A stretch of DNA of 33,448 bases, from the NCBI RefSeq assembly GCF_002251735.1, contig NZ_NOXS01000010.1, positions 1-33,448 on the forward strand. The letters run 5' to 3'. A program made the translations under genes and the position numbers. The notes beneath the pieces were generated by a model. It was not told the DNA's origin, did not search any database, and saw nothing but the letters and a program-made list of their open reading frames with translations. Position 1 is the stretch's first letter. The number at the start of each line of letters is the position of its first letter. This document shows, in pieces, positions 7,544-15,649 of this stretch. Source of the DNA: Elstera cyanobacteriorum. Its GTDB lineage: Bacteria > Pseudomonadota > Alphaproteobacteria > Elsterales > Elsteraceae.

Positions 7544-8707
7544 TTAGCGCGGCAGGTCGGCCTTAAAGGTCTTCGGATCATAGGTAGGGCCCATGCCATG
7601 CCCCATGATGAGATCGCCGGGCGCATCCATGCGCACATATTCTTCCAGCGACACATCGGCCTTGATCGATTTCGTGTCCTGGCCCTTCGGCAGCACGATT
7701 TGGAAGTTCACATCAACCCGCTTCGGCACGGGTTTCCCTTCGAGCACGCTGAGGGCGACATCGACGGCGGCAATCCCCATCGACGGAGTGTAATCGATAC
7801 CGATGAAGGGAAATTTATGCTCCTGGGCGAGCTGGTACATACGGTTCAAGTCCCCACCCGTGTGCGGCGGAATTTCATTGGATTTGAAGCCCGCACCCAG
7901 GAAGGCTTCGACCGAGCCCGAGCCTTGCAAGCCGCTATCGGCCCAAACGCCCTGAATATCCTTGCCGTAGCGCTGGATTATCGCCGACATGATCTTCTTG
8001 CCATTGGCGGGGCTCCAGCCCGTGTACTGTGTATCGAGAATTTTAATCCCCGGCGCTTGGGCGAAAACTTCCTTGGCGGCCGACAGACGCAGTTCCGCCG
8101 GGCTCGCGCCCGCAAGGCCCGGAAGCAGAACGATATTCCCCTTCCCGCCGAGCTTCTCCACCATCCATTGCGCACTCATGCGGGCAAGAGCGGTGTCGGA
8201 GGCGGTGACGAAGGAGACGAAATTATCATCCGTCTTCACGCGCCGGGCCGCCGAAACAACCGGAATGCCCTTGCGCATCGCCCGGCCCAGGATCGGATCG
8301 AGTGCGTCCGCCGTAGCGGGGTTGACCAGCAGCAAATCGATATCCTGATTCAGCAAATCTTGAATGTCGGAGACCTGTTTGGTCGCATCGCCATTCGCAT
8401 CGGTCATGATGAATGTGCTGATTTTGTCTTTGTTCTTGGCAACCTCGAACTGCACGCCGTGCATGAAGGTTACCAGCCACAAATCGCCCTGGGAGGCATT
8501 GGAGAAGCCGATCTTATAGGGCGGCTTCTTTTTGAATTTGCTGGTATCGACCAGATCGTTCAGGCCGGGGTTCCACAAAAACGTGCGCGGCACGCCATCA
8601 TATTCGGCGCGCACGGGGGCAGAGGCGAGAAAGGCCGTGCCCGCGAGAGCGGTGACCATAAGAGCCGATGCCAGACGAGCGCGGCGCGTTGTTACGATTT
8701 TTGCCAT
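7544..8707 (-). CDS. CUT2 sugar-binding periplasmic protein
   Basis: The 387-aa substrate-binding protein is of the Peripla_BP_4 (RbsB-like) fold. It has a signal peptide: a basic n-region (KIVTTRRAR), a hydrophobic core and likely cleavage after APVRA near residue 34. The mature protein starts an alpha/beta repeat with KIGFSNASQGDLWLVTF, the first ligand-contact strand of the family, followed by the TDANGDATKQVSDIQDLLNQDIDLLLVNP segment that RbsB-type proteins share. It is longer than RbsB (about 270 mature residues) and has an unusual N-terminal extension, EYDGVPRTFLWNPGLNDLVDTSKF. Its start has GGAGGAAACC before the ATG. The ligand is unknown; the operon's dehydrogenase suggests a polyol, sugar or sugar acid. 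Confidence 0.9.
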   Translation of the reverse strand: MAKIVTTRRARLASALMVTALAGTAFLASAPVRAEYDGVPRTFLWNPGLNDLVDTSKFKKKPPYKIGFSNASQGDLWLVTFMHGVQFEVAKNKDKISTFIMTDANGDATKQVSDIQDLLNQDIDLLLVNPATADALDPILGRAMRKGIPVVSAARRVKTDDNFVSFVTASDTALARMSAQWMVEKLGGKGNIVLLPGLAGASPAELRLSAAKEVFAQAPGIKILDTQYTGWSPANGKKIMSAIIQRYGKDIQGVWADSGLQGSGSVEAFLGAGFKSNEIPPHTGGDLNRMYQLAQEHKFPFIGIDYTPSMGIAAVDVALSVLEGKPVPKRVDVNFQIVLPKGQDTKSIKADVSLEEYVRMDAPGDLIMGHGMGPTYDPKTFKADLPR

Positions 8708-8736
8708 GTGGGTTTCCTCCAGAGTTTCTTTGAACT

Positions 8737-8759
8737 GGGCAAAGGGGGAGCGTTTGCCC
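8737..8759. promoter_or_regulatory. hairpin in the leader of the binding-protein gene
   Basis: GGGCAAA and TTTGCCC form a 7-bp stem with a 9-base loop, 30 bp upstream of the binding-protein ATG and downstream of the terminator of the preceding gene. It is probably in the 5' untranslated region. No separate promoter boxes could be assigned with confidence. Confidence 0.35.
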
Positions 8760-8795
8760 GCAGTGGGGGCTGCGGCCAGGGCCGCTTAAGGCATG

Positions 8796-8867
8796 TAAAA
8801 AGAACGCATCGGGGCAGTTTAGGGAGGAAGAGGGGAGTCTAACCCCAAGGGATGGCCCCGGTGCGTT
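8796..8867 (-). terminator. rho-independent terminator after the ThDP enzyme gene
   Basis: On the minus strand AACGCA-cc-GGGGC pairs with GCCCC-ga-TGCGTT (6+5 bp, one internal mismatch loop, long apical loop) and is followed by CTTTTTAC. It starts about 10 bp past the stop at 8878 and separates the ThDP enzyme from the binding-protein operon. Confidence 0.65.
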
Positions 8868-8877
8868 GGTCGTGGCG

Positions 8878-10752
8878 TTACCCTACGACCGGAACCGATG
8901 GGGCATTCGCCCGGCTTTCGTCCAACTCTACCCAGGGGCGGCGGTGCTGTTCTTCCGACAGACCGTGCGCATAGGCATCGACCACTCCAGCGGGGGCCGT
9001 CTGCAACACCGGGAAATCCCACCAGCCGACGACTTCCGCCGCCGCAATGGAATTATCGCGGGTGATCGAGGCTTCCACCAGGGCCGGGCCACCGCAGGCC
9101 AGCGCCCGCGTGAGCGCCCCAGCAAGATCGCCCGGCTCATCGACGCGCAGAGCAACGTCCACGCCGCAGGATTTGGCAAAGCCGACGAAATCGACCGAAT
9201 AGGGTTCGCCATTCTTGGTGTGATGGTTGAACTCGGAGCCGATTTGCCGACCGATCAAGCCATTCTGCCCATCACGGATCGAAATATAGCCGCGATTATT
9301 GAGAATGAGGAAAACGACCGGGATATTATACATCACGCAGACGGCAAGTTCTTGCATCGACATCATAAAGTCGCCGTCGCCGATAATGCAGACCACGGGC
9401 GCTTCGGGTTTCGCCAGTTTCGCCCCAATCGCGGCAGGAACGGCGAAGCCCATCGAGGAATAAGTGCCCGAGGTGATGTGCGTACGCGGCTCATACACCG
9501 GAAACGCCTGCTTGGTGGAGCTTTGCGGATGGCCTGAGCCCACCGTGACGATACCGTTGCGGGGCAGCACTTTGCGCAGTTCGGCCAGCACGCGGAGCAT
9601 GCTCATCGGCGACCCATCGAACTCGCGGCGACGCGCCAGGAGCCTTTCCCAGTCGGCCTTAGAACGATCCAAATTCAGAATATAATTATCGCGGCGGGCG
9701 CGGGCGGCTTTTGCATGATCGGCTGAAATCTCGGCGAGCAAATCTTGCAGCGCCGATTTGCAGTCGGCGACGATCCCAACCGCAGCCGGGTAATTCTTCC
9801 CGATTTCATGGGGATCGATATCGAGTTGAATGAGCTTGCCCGGCGGGAAGGAGAAGGTTGCGCCTTTGCGGTAAGATGAGGACGACCAATCGGTGAATTT
9901 ACACCCGACCGACAGCACCACATCGGCGGCGGCGGCGATCTTGTTGCCCGGCGTCGAGCCCGGCCACCCGGCAGTGCCCGCGCAGAGGCGGTTATCTTCA
10001 GCAATCGCGCCCTTACCGTTCCAGGTAAAGACCACCGGAATATTCAAAAGCTCGGCGAGGCGGGTCACTTCTGGCGCGGCATCGCTGGAAATCGCACCGC
10101 CGCCCACGACGATGCACGGGCGCTCGGCCGTCAGCAGCAGGGCGGCCGCTTGCGTGATGCTCTCTTGCGAGGCGCGCGGTTTGCCCACGGGCAGGCGACG
10201 AGCCAGGTCTTGAATTTCGATATCGTCGGACATGACCTGCACGTCCAGCGGCAGCTCCATATGCACGGGGCCAGGGCGGCCCGACAGCATGGCATTGAAG
10301 GCGCGGTGCATCACAAACGGCACTTCGTCTGGGCGGATCACATCGAAGCTACGCTTCGTCACCGGTCCGGCAACGGCAGGAAAATCCGGCGAGCGGAACC
10401 GATCCAACTCCTGCATTACGCCATGGCCGCGCATATGCGTCGCGGCGCTGCCGGTAATGAGTAGAAACGAGGTTGAGTCGGCATAGGCGGTAGCGAGGCC
10501 CATGACGGCATTCATCGCCCCTGGACCAATGGAGGTACAGGCGGCAATGGGCTGCCCCGTCACGCGGAAATGCGCGTCGGCAATATGGGCCGCGCTCTGT
10601 TCGTGCATCACCTGAACGAAGGGCATGCCATCCTTCGGATCGGCAAAGGCATCGAGCAAGCTCCAATTGCCATGCCCCGGCAACCCCGCCACATAGGGCA
10701 CGCCATAGGCCTTGAGCGTCTGAACGATCATCTGACCGACGGTAAGCTTCAT
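8878..10752 (-). CDS. thiamine-diphosphate-dependent enzyme, acetolactate-synthase-like
   Basis: The 624-aa three-domain ThDP enzyme makes or breaks a C-C bond next to a carbonyl. E51 in VMHEQSAAHIADA is the cofactor-activating glutamate. The central FAD/NAD-type domain spans about 190-350. The ThDP/Mg motif runs from GDGDF (458-462) to NN (485-486). The start at 10752 (MKLTVGQMIVQ) follows GGAGGAAACG, so a longer in-frame opening at 10851 is rejected. It belongs to the broad acetolactate synthase, glyoxylate carboligase, IolD and sulfoacetaldehyde acetyltransferase superfamily; which one cannot be settled by eye. The C-terminal tail past residue 570 (VVGWWDFPVLQTAPAG...) is not typical of acetolactate synthase catalytic subunits. 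It is divergent from the lacI gene at 11021 and probably controlled by it. Its place beside a polyol dehydrogenase and importer points to a catabolic ligase or lyase. Confidence 0.85.
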   Translation of the reverse strand: MKLTVGQMIVQTLKAYGVPYVAGLPGHGNWSLLDAFADPKDGMPFVQVMHEQSAAHIADAHFRVTGQPIAACTSIGPGAMNAVMGLATAYADSTSFLLITGSAATHMRGHGVMQELDRFRSPDFPAVAGPVTKRSFDVIRPDEVPFVMHRAFNAMLSGRPGPVHMELPLDVQVMSDDIEIQDLARRLPVGKPRASQESITQAAALLLTAERPCIVVGGGAISSDAAPEVTRLAELLNIPVVFTWNGKGAIAEDNRLCAGTAGWPGSTPGNKIAAAADVVLSVGCKFTDWSSSSYRKGATFSFPPGKLIQLDIDPHEIGKNYPAAVGIVADCKSALQDLLAEISADHAKAARARRDNYILNLDRSKADWERLLARRREFDGSPMSMLRVLAELRKVLPRNGIVTVGSGHPQSSTKQAFPVYEPRTHITSGTYSSMGFAVPAAIGAKLAKPEAPVVCIIGDGDFMMSMQELAVCVMYNIPVVFLILNNRGYISIRDGQNGLIGRQIGSEFNHHTKNGEPYSVDFVGFAKSCGVDVALRVDEPGDLAGALTRALACGGPALVEASITRDNSIAAAEVVGWWDFPVLQTAPAGVVDAYAHGLSEEQHRRPWVELDESRANAPSVPVVG

Positions 10753-10822
10753 CGTTTCCTCCACCTGATTTTTTTCAGATCCAACCAGGGCTTTTCCATT
10801 TTGGGCAGCCCGGTTAAAAGTT

Positions 10823-10837
10823 TGTGCAAATTGCACA
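10823..10837. promoter_or_regulatory. putative LacI-family operator, left
   Basis: TGTGCAAATTGCACA is a perfect palindrome with a single central base, about 71 bp upstream of the ThDP enzyme start. Its GTGCAA/TTGCAC half-sites recur at 10970-10984. It is a candidate site for the divergent LacI regulator. Confidence 0.55.
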
Positions 10838-10853
10838 TTCATTTTCTGCAATA

Positions 10854-10866
10854 TTCATGACATGAA
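10854..10866. promoter_or_regulatory. second palindrome in the divergent promoter region
   Basis: TTCATGACATGAA is a perfect 13-bp palindrome with one central base. It differs in sequence from the GTGCAA sites, so if it is used it would bind another protein. Confidence 0.3.
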
Positions 10867-10939
10867 CACCGCAAACCCGTCAGGGGCTCTTGTAACGCCC
10901 CCTAATCTGGCGCAAGAATAGGTTAAAGGCGCGATAGAC

Positions 10940-10984
10940 TTGACGAAACGATCAAGTTGGTTAGAGATAGTGCAAAATTTGCAC
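10940..10984 (+). promoter_or_regulatory. lacI promoter with operator at the start site
   Basis: TTGACG (10940-10945) and TAGAGA (10962-10967), 16 bp apart, make a plausible -35/-10 pair. The palindrome GTGCAAAATTTGCAC (10970-10984) sits where transcription would start, a usual place for autorepression. The promoter position also argues that translation starts at 11021 and not at the earlier in-frame ATG at 10940. Confidence 0.5.
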
Positions 10985-11020
10985 AACTCAATCATCAGCA
11001 GCCGACCGGGAGCGCACCGC

Positions 11021-12052
11021 ATGGGCAAAACTACCAAACTCGTAACCTTGGAGAGTTTAGCGGCGCAGGCCGGTGTTTCGACCGCCACCGCATCGCGCGC
11101 GCTGGCGGGCAACCCGCGCCTTTCCGTGCAAACGCGGGAACGGATCACAGCCCTTGCCGCCGAGATGGGCTACGAGCCCCGAACAAAACCCGCCGCAGGC
11201 CCAAGGCGGCGACAAGGCGTGATCGGGCTCGTGGTGGCTGGGCTGAAGAACTCCTTCTCCACCTATCTGCTCGAATACATGCACGATGAATGCGCCGCCG
11301 CAGGCTACAACGTCGTTCTTATTGTCGATTCCTTGGAAGACCCGAACGATCGGCTCACGGCGCTGGTGCAAGAAAAGCTCGATGGGGTCATCCTGACGAC
11401 CGCCAGCATCGGCTCGCCAATTGTCGATCGCCTCCAGGCCGACGGCATGCCGTTCGTTCTAGCCGTGCGGAACTCCCATCATCCTGGCGTCGATGTCATT
11501 GAAATCGATAATGCCATCGCGGGCGAAGAAGCCGCCCGGCACCTTTATGCGCTCGGCCATCGCCGGATCGGCTTTCTCATGGGGCCGCAGAATACCTCAA
11601 CCAGCCGCGACCGATTTTCGGGCAGCAGGCGGTTTCTCGCATCCATCGATGCGCCGGTTGCACCGGAATTGACCCTTTGGGGCAGTTATTCCCATGAAAG
11701 CGGCTATTCCGGCCTGCTGACCCTGATGCAGCGGCCCGAACCGCCGACCGGCATTATCTGCGGGAACGATGTCATCGCTATCGGCGCGCTCGAAGCAGCC
11801 CATAAGCACCGGATTAACGTTCCGGGCGATTTATCGTTGGTCGGTTTCGACGATATTCCGCTGGCGGGCTGGCACGCTGTGCAACTGACCACCATCCGCC
11901 AACCTATTCAGGAAATGGCGCGCGTTTCCGTGCGCTGCCTGATCGATCGTATTGAAAAGCGCAACCAGCACCCGGCCCGGCGAGAGATCCTACCGGCCCA
12001 TCTAGTCATGCGCGCCACGACGGCCCCCCCACGCCCCCGGAGGATGTCATAA
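11021..12052 (+). CDS. LacI-family transcriptional regulator (cluster A)
   Basis: The 343-aa repressor starts at [14 protein letters not shown] (11021), which places the helix-turn-helix at the family position ([21 protein letters not shown], about residues 8-28). The hinge with GYEPR follows, then a Peripla_BP-type effector domain beginning [14 protein letters not shown]. The conserved FDDIPLAGW segment near the C-terminus is present. GGGAG lies eight bases before the chosen ATG; the promoter at 10940-10967 excludes the longer form. It is divergent from the ThDP enzyme and its stop overlaps the next ATG (TAATG), so the chemoreceptor is co-translated. The effector is probably the sugar taken up by the CUT2 system or an intermediate; this is inferred from position. 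Confidence 0.9.
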   Translation: MGKTTKLVTLESLAAQAGVSTATASRALAGNPRLSVQTRERITALAAEMGYEPRTKPAAGPRRRQGVIGLVVAGLKNSFSTYLLEYMHDECAAAGYNVVLIVDSLEDPNDRLTALVQEKLDGVILTTASIGSPIVDRLQADGMPFVLAVRNSHHPGVDVIEIDNAIAGEEAARHLYALGHRRIGFLMGPQNTSTSRDRFSGSRRFLASIDAPVAPELTLWGSYSHESGYSGLLTLMQRPEPPTGIICGNDVIAIGALEAAHKHRINVPGDLSLVGFDDIPLAGWHAVQLTTIRQPIQEMARVSVRCLIDRIEKRNQHPARREILPAHLVMRATTAPPRPRRMS

Positions 12053-14118
12053 TGGATGCTCGAAAATCCGCCCGCTCGCACGGGCTCCGCACCGCCCTGC
12101 GGCGTATTGATTACGCTGTCAGCCTCAAAGCGCGCATCGCGCTGGGCTTCGGTAGCCTCCTCATTCTACTAGGGCTCATCAGCGGTTTCGCCGTCTTGGG
12201 CGCGCGCACGTCGCTGGACGGGGTGCAGCGCTCGATTGAGGGCGCGCAGATTATGGCCCTGTTCGACGGGATCGAGCGCAAGAGCCTCGCCCTCGGCCCG
12301 CTCGCCGGCGAATTTGCCGAAACCGGGCGAACCGCCGCCCTCGATGGGCTCAAAGAGACCCTCGCCGCCCTAACGCAGATCATCGCTGCCGTCGAAACCC
12401 GCGCGCAAAGCCCGGAACTTCAGCGCAATATTACTGATATTCGCACCTATCTCGCCGCCTATGCCGGGCATGTCGAAGAACTCGAAAAACTACGCCTCAC
12501 GCTCAATAGTCTGGCGCGGCCGCAGCTTTTAGGCATGGTGGATCAAAGCCTTGCCCTGCTCGTTAAACTGGCACGCGACACGCCCGACATCGATGTGCGC
12601 CGGAGCCTCGATCAAGCGCGCGCGGCTTTCGATCAAACCCGCACCGATCTTTTCTTGTTCTTTGAAGCGCCTGATACTGCCATTGCCAACCGCTTGCGCG
12701 ACGGTCGGGACGATATCACCGATGCGCTCACGCGCCTTGCCCGCCAACCGACCCTCACCGACGCCGACGACCAGAAGCGTCTGCGCGATATTGGGATTCT
12801 GCAAACCGAATATGGCGCACAACTGAACGAAGCGCTCGACTTAACCCTCACGGCCCATCGCCTGACCGATGGTGCCATGAGTGCAAGCTTGCAGGAATTG
12901 CTGCTCTCCAGCCAAATCGCCCGAACCTTGCAAGCGCAGATCGGCGATACCCTCAACACCGAAACCGCGCTGCTTTTCACCCTCGCCGAACGCCTGACCT
13001 TGGGCCTTGCGATTGCCGCCGTCGCGCTCGGGCTTATCGCCGCCGTCGCCCTCGCGCGCAGCATCAGTGGCCCCTTGCGTGGCCTGACCCGCGCCATGAC
13101 GCGGTTAGCGGAAGGCCACTTGAGCCAGGCAATCCCCGCGCTGGAGCGGCGCGACGATCTCGGCCATATGGCGCGGGCGGTGTTGGTGTTCCGGGACAAT
13201 ACCGAAACGATGAACCGGCTGCGCGAAGACCAAGAGCAGGTACGGCAGACCGCCGAAGCCCAACGGCGGGAGGAGTTGCGCCGTCTCGCCCAGCATTTCC
13301 AAAACCAAATCGGCGGCATTGTGACCGAGGTCGCCACCGCCGCCGATCAAATGCGGGCAATGGCGGAAACCTTGCACAGTTCAGCGGCGGTCGCCTCCAC
13401 CCAAGCGCTGAGCGTTTCGGCTGGCGCGGAAGAGGCCGCCGTCAATGTCGAAAGCGTGGCCGCCGCAACCGAGCAACTCACCGCGTCGATCACCGAGATG
13501 GCCCGGCAAGCCCGCGAGGCCGCCCGCAACGCCGCAACCGCTGTCAGCGACGTCACCGCAACGGAACGCACGGTCACAGGGTTAGTGTCCGCCTCCGGGC
13601 AAATCCAAGGCATCGTGACCTTGATTGCCGATATTGCCCGGCGCACCAATCTCTTGGCCCTGAACGCGACCATCGAGGCCGCCCGGGCAGGCGAGGCCGG
13701 ACGCGGGTTCGCCGTCGTCGCGGGCGAGGTCAAGCTGCTCGCCACGCAAACGGCACAGGCGACCGGCGAGATTGCCGCGCTGATCGCCAATGTCGAAGCC
13801 GCCACGGCAAGCGTTACCGGCTCAACCCACGGCGTCGGCGAGGTGATCGCGGAGTTGGAGGGGATCGCCCAAACGATGGGGCGCGGCATGGAGCAGCAGC
13901 TTGCCGCAACACAGGAAATCGCCCGCAACATCGATCATGCCGCCCGGGGTGCCCAAGACGTTTCGAATAGCATCGCAACGGTCAGCCTCGCGTCTGCCGC
14001 CAGCGGCCAAGCCGCCGAGAACGCCCGCCAGCACGCCGATACCCTCTCCGCCCACGCCCGCATTTTGGCGGAAACCGTGGCGGGCTTTATGGCCCATCTG
14101 GAGCGCGGAGCGGCCTAA
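12052..14118 (+). CDS. methyl-accepting chemotaxis protein
   Basis: The 688-aa transmembrane chemoreceptor has TM1 at about 29-50, a helical periplasmic sensor at about 51-314, TM2 at about 315-337 and a HAMP domain at about 336-388. A long coiled-coil signalling domain follows, with the hairpin tip [20 protein letters not shown] around 526-545 and [15 protein letters not shown] after it. Glu- and Gln-rich segments around 455-480 and 600-640 could be methylation sites. No CheR-docking pentapeptide is seen at the C-terminus (LERGAA). The sensor part has no PAS, Cache or 4HB signature I can name with confidence, though it is mostly helical with heptad-like spacing. Overlap with the lacI stop implies one transcript. 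Confidence 0.93.
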   Translation: MDARKSARSHGLRTALRRIDYAVSLKARIALGFGSLLILLGLISGFAVLGARTSLDGVQRSIEGAQIMALFDGIERKSLALGPLAGEFAETGRTAALDGLKETLAALTQIIAAVETRAQSPELQRNITDIRTYLAAYAGHVEELEKLRLTLNSLARPQLLGMVDQSLALLVKLARDTPDIDVRRSLDQARAAFDQTRTDLFLFFEAPDTAIANRLRDGRDDITDALTRLARQPTLTDADDQKRLRDIGILQTEYGAQLNEALDLTLTAHRLTDGAMSASLQELLLSSQIARTLQAQIGDTLNTETALLFTLAERLTLGLAIAAVALGLIAAVALARSISGPLRGLTRAMTRLAEGHLSQAIPALERRDDLGHMARAVLVFRDNTETMNRLREDQEQVRQTAEAQRREELRRLAQHFQNQIGGIVTEVATAADQMRAMAETLHSSAAVASTQALSVSAGAEEAAVNVESVAAATEQLTASITEMARQAREAARNAATAVSDVTATERTVTGLVSASGQIQGIVTLIADIARRTNLLALNATIEAARAGEAGRGFAVVAGEVKLLATQTAQATGEIAALIANVEAATASVTGSTHGVGEVIAELEGIAQTMGRGMEQQLAATQEIARNIDHAARGAQDVSNSIATVSLASAASGQAAENARQHADTLSAHARILAETVAGFMAHLERGAA

Positions 14119-14120
14119 GC

Positions 14121-14163
14121 GCAAAAGAAAGGGGGCTTGCGTCCCATCTGACGGCAAGCCCCC
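14121..14163 (-). terminator. rho-independent terminator between convergent genes
   Basis: GGGGGCTTGC and GCAAGCCCCC form a 10-bp stem around 13 bases (14131-14163). On the minus strand the stem is followed by TTTCTTTTGCG, a terminator for the binding protein ending at 14177. It lies 12 bp past the chemoreceptor stop and may also slow plus-strand transcription, although no T-run follows there. Confidence 0.8.
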
Positions 14164-14176
14164 TGCCCTAACCGGT

Positions 14177-15430
14177 TTACGAGTCGAGCAAAGCTTTCAC
14201 TGCCGCACGGGCGGCTTCGTCTGCCGACTGCTGACTGTTGAAGAACTTCGTGACGATATCGGTGAGGGATGCCGTGGCATCCGCCGACGCCGCATGGCCA
14301 TAGGCAACCGTGGGAACGGCGCGGTTTTGGCTATTGGCAGCTTTGAAGTCGGCCATCGTCTGCTGCGCGCACCGGTCGAACTTCTCCCCGGAAACGTCTG
14401 TCCGTGCCGGAATCGAGCCTTTGGCGAGATTGAAGGCTTCTTGGTTCGCGGGGGCCATAATCGCTTCCGCGAACGCCACTTGCCCCGCCGCCCGGTCCGG
14501 GTTGGTTTGGCGGAACATGGAGAAGCTATTCACCAGATAGCTAAAGCTGCCCTGGCTTCCGGGGGTTGGAAAGCAGAGGTAATCCTGATCGGGCAACTTG
14601 CCCGCCGCCGTAAACTCGCCCTTGGCCCAATCGCCCATAATCTGCATGGCCGCTTCCCCGCGCATCACCATGGCCGAGGCAAGATTCCAATCGCGGCCTG
14701 GGAAATTCGGGTCGACCATGCCGCGCAGGGCGCGAAGCTGGGTGAAGATCTGCGCCATCACGGGGCTTTTCAGCGCCGCCTGATCGCGCTCAACAAAGGC
14801 TTTCCGGTAATAGTCCGGCCCGCCAACGCCTAAGGCGACCGAATCGAATAGGGTTAAATCCTGCCAAGGCTGGCCGCCGTGGGCCAGGGGCAGAATTCCG
14901 GCGGCTTTGAATTTCTCGGCCAGCGCGTTGAACGCCTCCCAGGTTTGAGGAATGGGCGCGTTGATCTTGTCGAAGGCCGCCTTATTGGCCCAAACCATAT
15001 TCACGCGGTGAATATTGGTGGGAACCGAGACATAGATACCATCGACCTTTGTGAAAGCCTTCACGGCATCCGGCAGAACCGCATCCCAGTTTCCGGCGCG
15101 GGCCGTACTGTTCATGTCCCCAAGCATCCGTGCCCGCGACCAATCGACGATATCCTGCCCCAGCATAAGCATTGCCGTCGGCGCATTGCCCGCGTTAAGG
15201 CGGGTCAGCATGACCGTTTTGGCATTACCGCCGCCGCCGCCCGCAACCGGCGCGTCTTTCCAGAGCACATTTCGGGTGGCGAGATCGTCTTTCAGCACCT
15301 TAAGCGCTTTCGCTTCGCCCCCGGAGGTCCAGAAGTGCAAAACTTCAACCTCTGCCCCCGCAAGCGCCATTGAGCTGAACAGGCTCGTTCCCAAGAGCGC
15401 GAGAAGCGCCGCCCGCATCTGTTTCCGCAT
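14177..15430 (-). CDS. carbohydrate ABC transporter substrate-binding protein, CUT1 type, orphan
   Basis: The 417-aa periplasmic binding protein is of the SBP_bac_1 class, close to the glucose/glycoside-binding group. The start at 15430 (MRKQMRAALLALL) has GGGAG upstream and opens a signal peptide cut after MALA near residue 24. The promoter and operator upstream exclude the longer frame. It is a clear paralogue of the binding protein at 25423: both have WTSGGEA, VLKDDL, an invariant [23 protein letters not shown] and PARTDVS. Unlike that one it has no permease or ATPase genes beside it. It has its own promoter with a TTGGAACGTTC-type operator, so it likely feeds the same transporter with a second ligand, or works under other conditions. 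A strong terminator follows. Confidence 0.92.
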   Translation of the reverse strand: MRKQMRAALLALLGTSLFSSMALAGAEVEVLHFWTSGGEAKALKVLKDDLATRNVLWKDAPVAGGGGGNAKTVMLTRLNAGNAPTAMLMLGQDIVDWSRARMLGDMNSTARAGNWDAVLPDAVKAFTKVDGIYVSVPTNIHRVNMVWANKAAFDKINAPIPQTWEAFNALAEKFKAAGILPLAHGGQPWQDLTLFDSVALGVGGPDYYRKAFVERDQAALKSPVMAQIFTQLRALRGMVDPNFPGRDWNLASAMVMRGEAAMQIMGDWAKGEFTAAGKLPDQDYLCFPTPGSQGSFSYLVNSFSMFRQTNPDRAAGQVAFAEAIMAPANQEAFNLAKGSIPARTDVSGEKFDRCAQQTMADFKAANSQNRAVPTVAYGHAASADATASLTDIVTKFFNSQQSADEAARAAVKALLDS

Positions 15431-15492
15431 GGTAAAATCTCCCTGGCCGCCCTTCAGTTCGAAAGGCGGGTTTGTTGAATTTTTGAAGTTAC

Positions 15493-15568
15493 TTCGGAAC
15501 GTTTCAGACCCATTCGATTCATTAGAACGTTCCAATTAAAAATAACAAAACACTTCTTATTGAGTCAA
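15493..15568 (-). promoter_or_regulatory. promoter and operators of the orphan binding-protein gene
   Basis: Read on the minus strand, TTGACT (15563-15568) and TATTTT (15539-15544), 18 bp apart, are candidate -35/-10 boxes. Just downstream is TTGGAACGTTCTAA (15522-15535 on the other strand as TTAGAACGTTCCAA), and 28 bp further a weaker copy TCGGAACGTTTCAG (plus strand 15494-15507). Operators placed at and after the start site fit repression by the LacI protein encoded at 31794-32891, whose own promoter carries the same motif. Confidence 0.6.
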
Positions 15569-15580
15569 CATTATACGTAA

Positions 15581-15595
15581 TTTGGAATTTCCAAA
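15581..15595. promoter_or_regulatory. TTTGGAATTTCCAAA palindrome
   Basis: A perfect 15-bp palindrome lies upstream of the -35 box of the orphan binding-protein promoter. Its half-sites (TTGGAA/TTCCAA) match the operators at 15522 and 33101, but they are one base apart instead of two, so binding by the same repressor is uncertain. Confidence 0.35.
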
Positions 15596-15649
15596 AATTA
15601 CTCAAAGGCCAATGATATTATTTTTACCTGGCAAATAAATTACTCCAAA

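Noticed and set aside
7517-8842. Long plus-strand open frame opposite the CUT2 binding-protein gene
   Set aside because: It is the antisense of a gene with signal peptide and family motifs. Its translation is rich in Arg, His and Gly with no domain, as expected for a GC-rich shadow frame.
12633-13931. Minus-strand frames inside the chemoreceptor gene
   Set aside because: Ser-, Arg- and Ala-rich shadows of a gene with clear HAMP and signalling domains.
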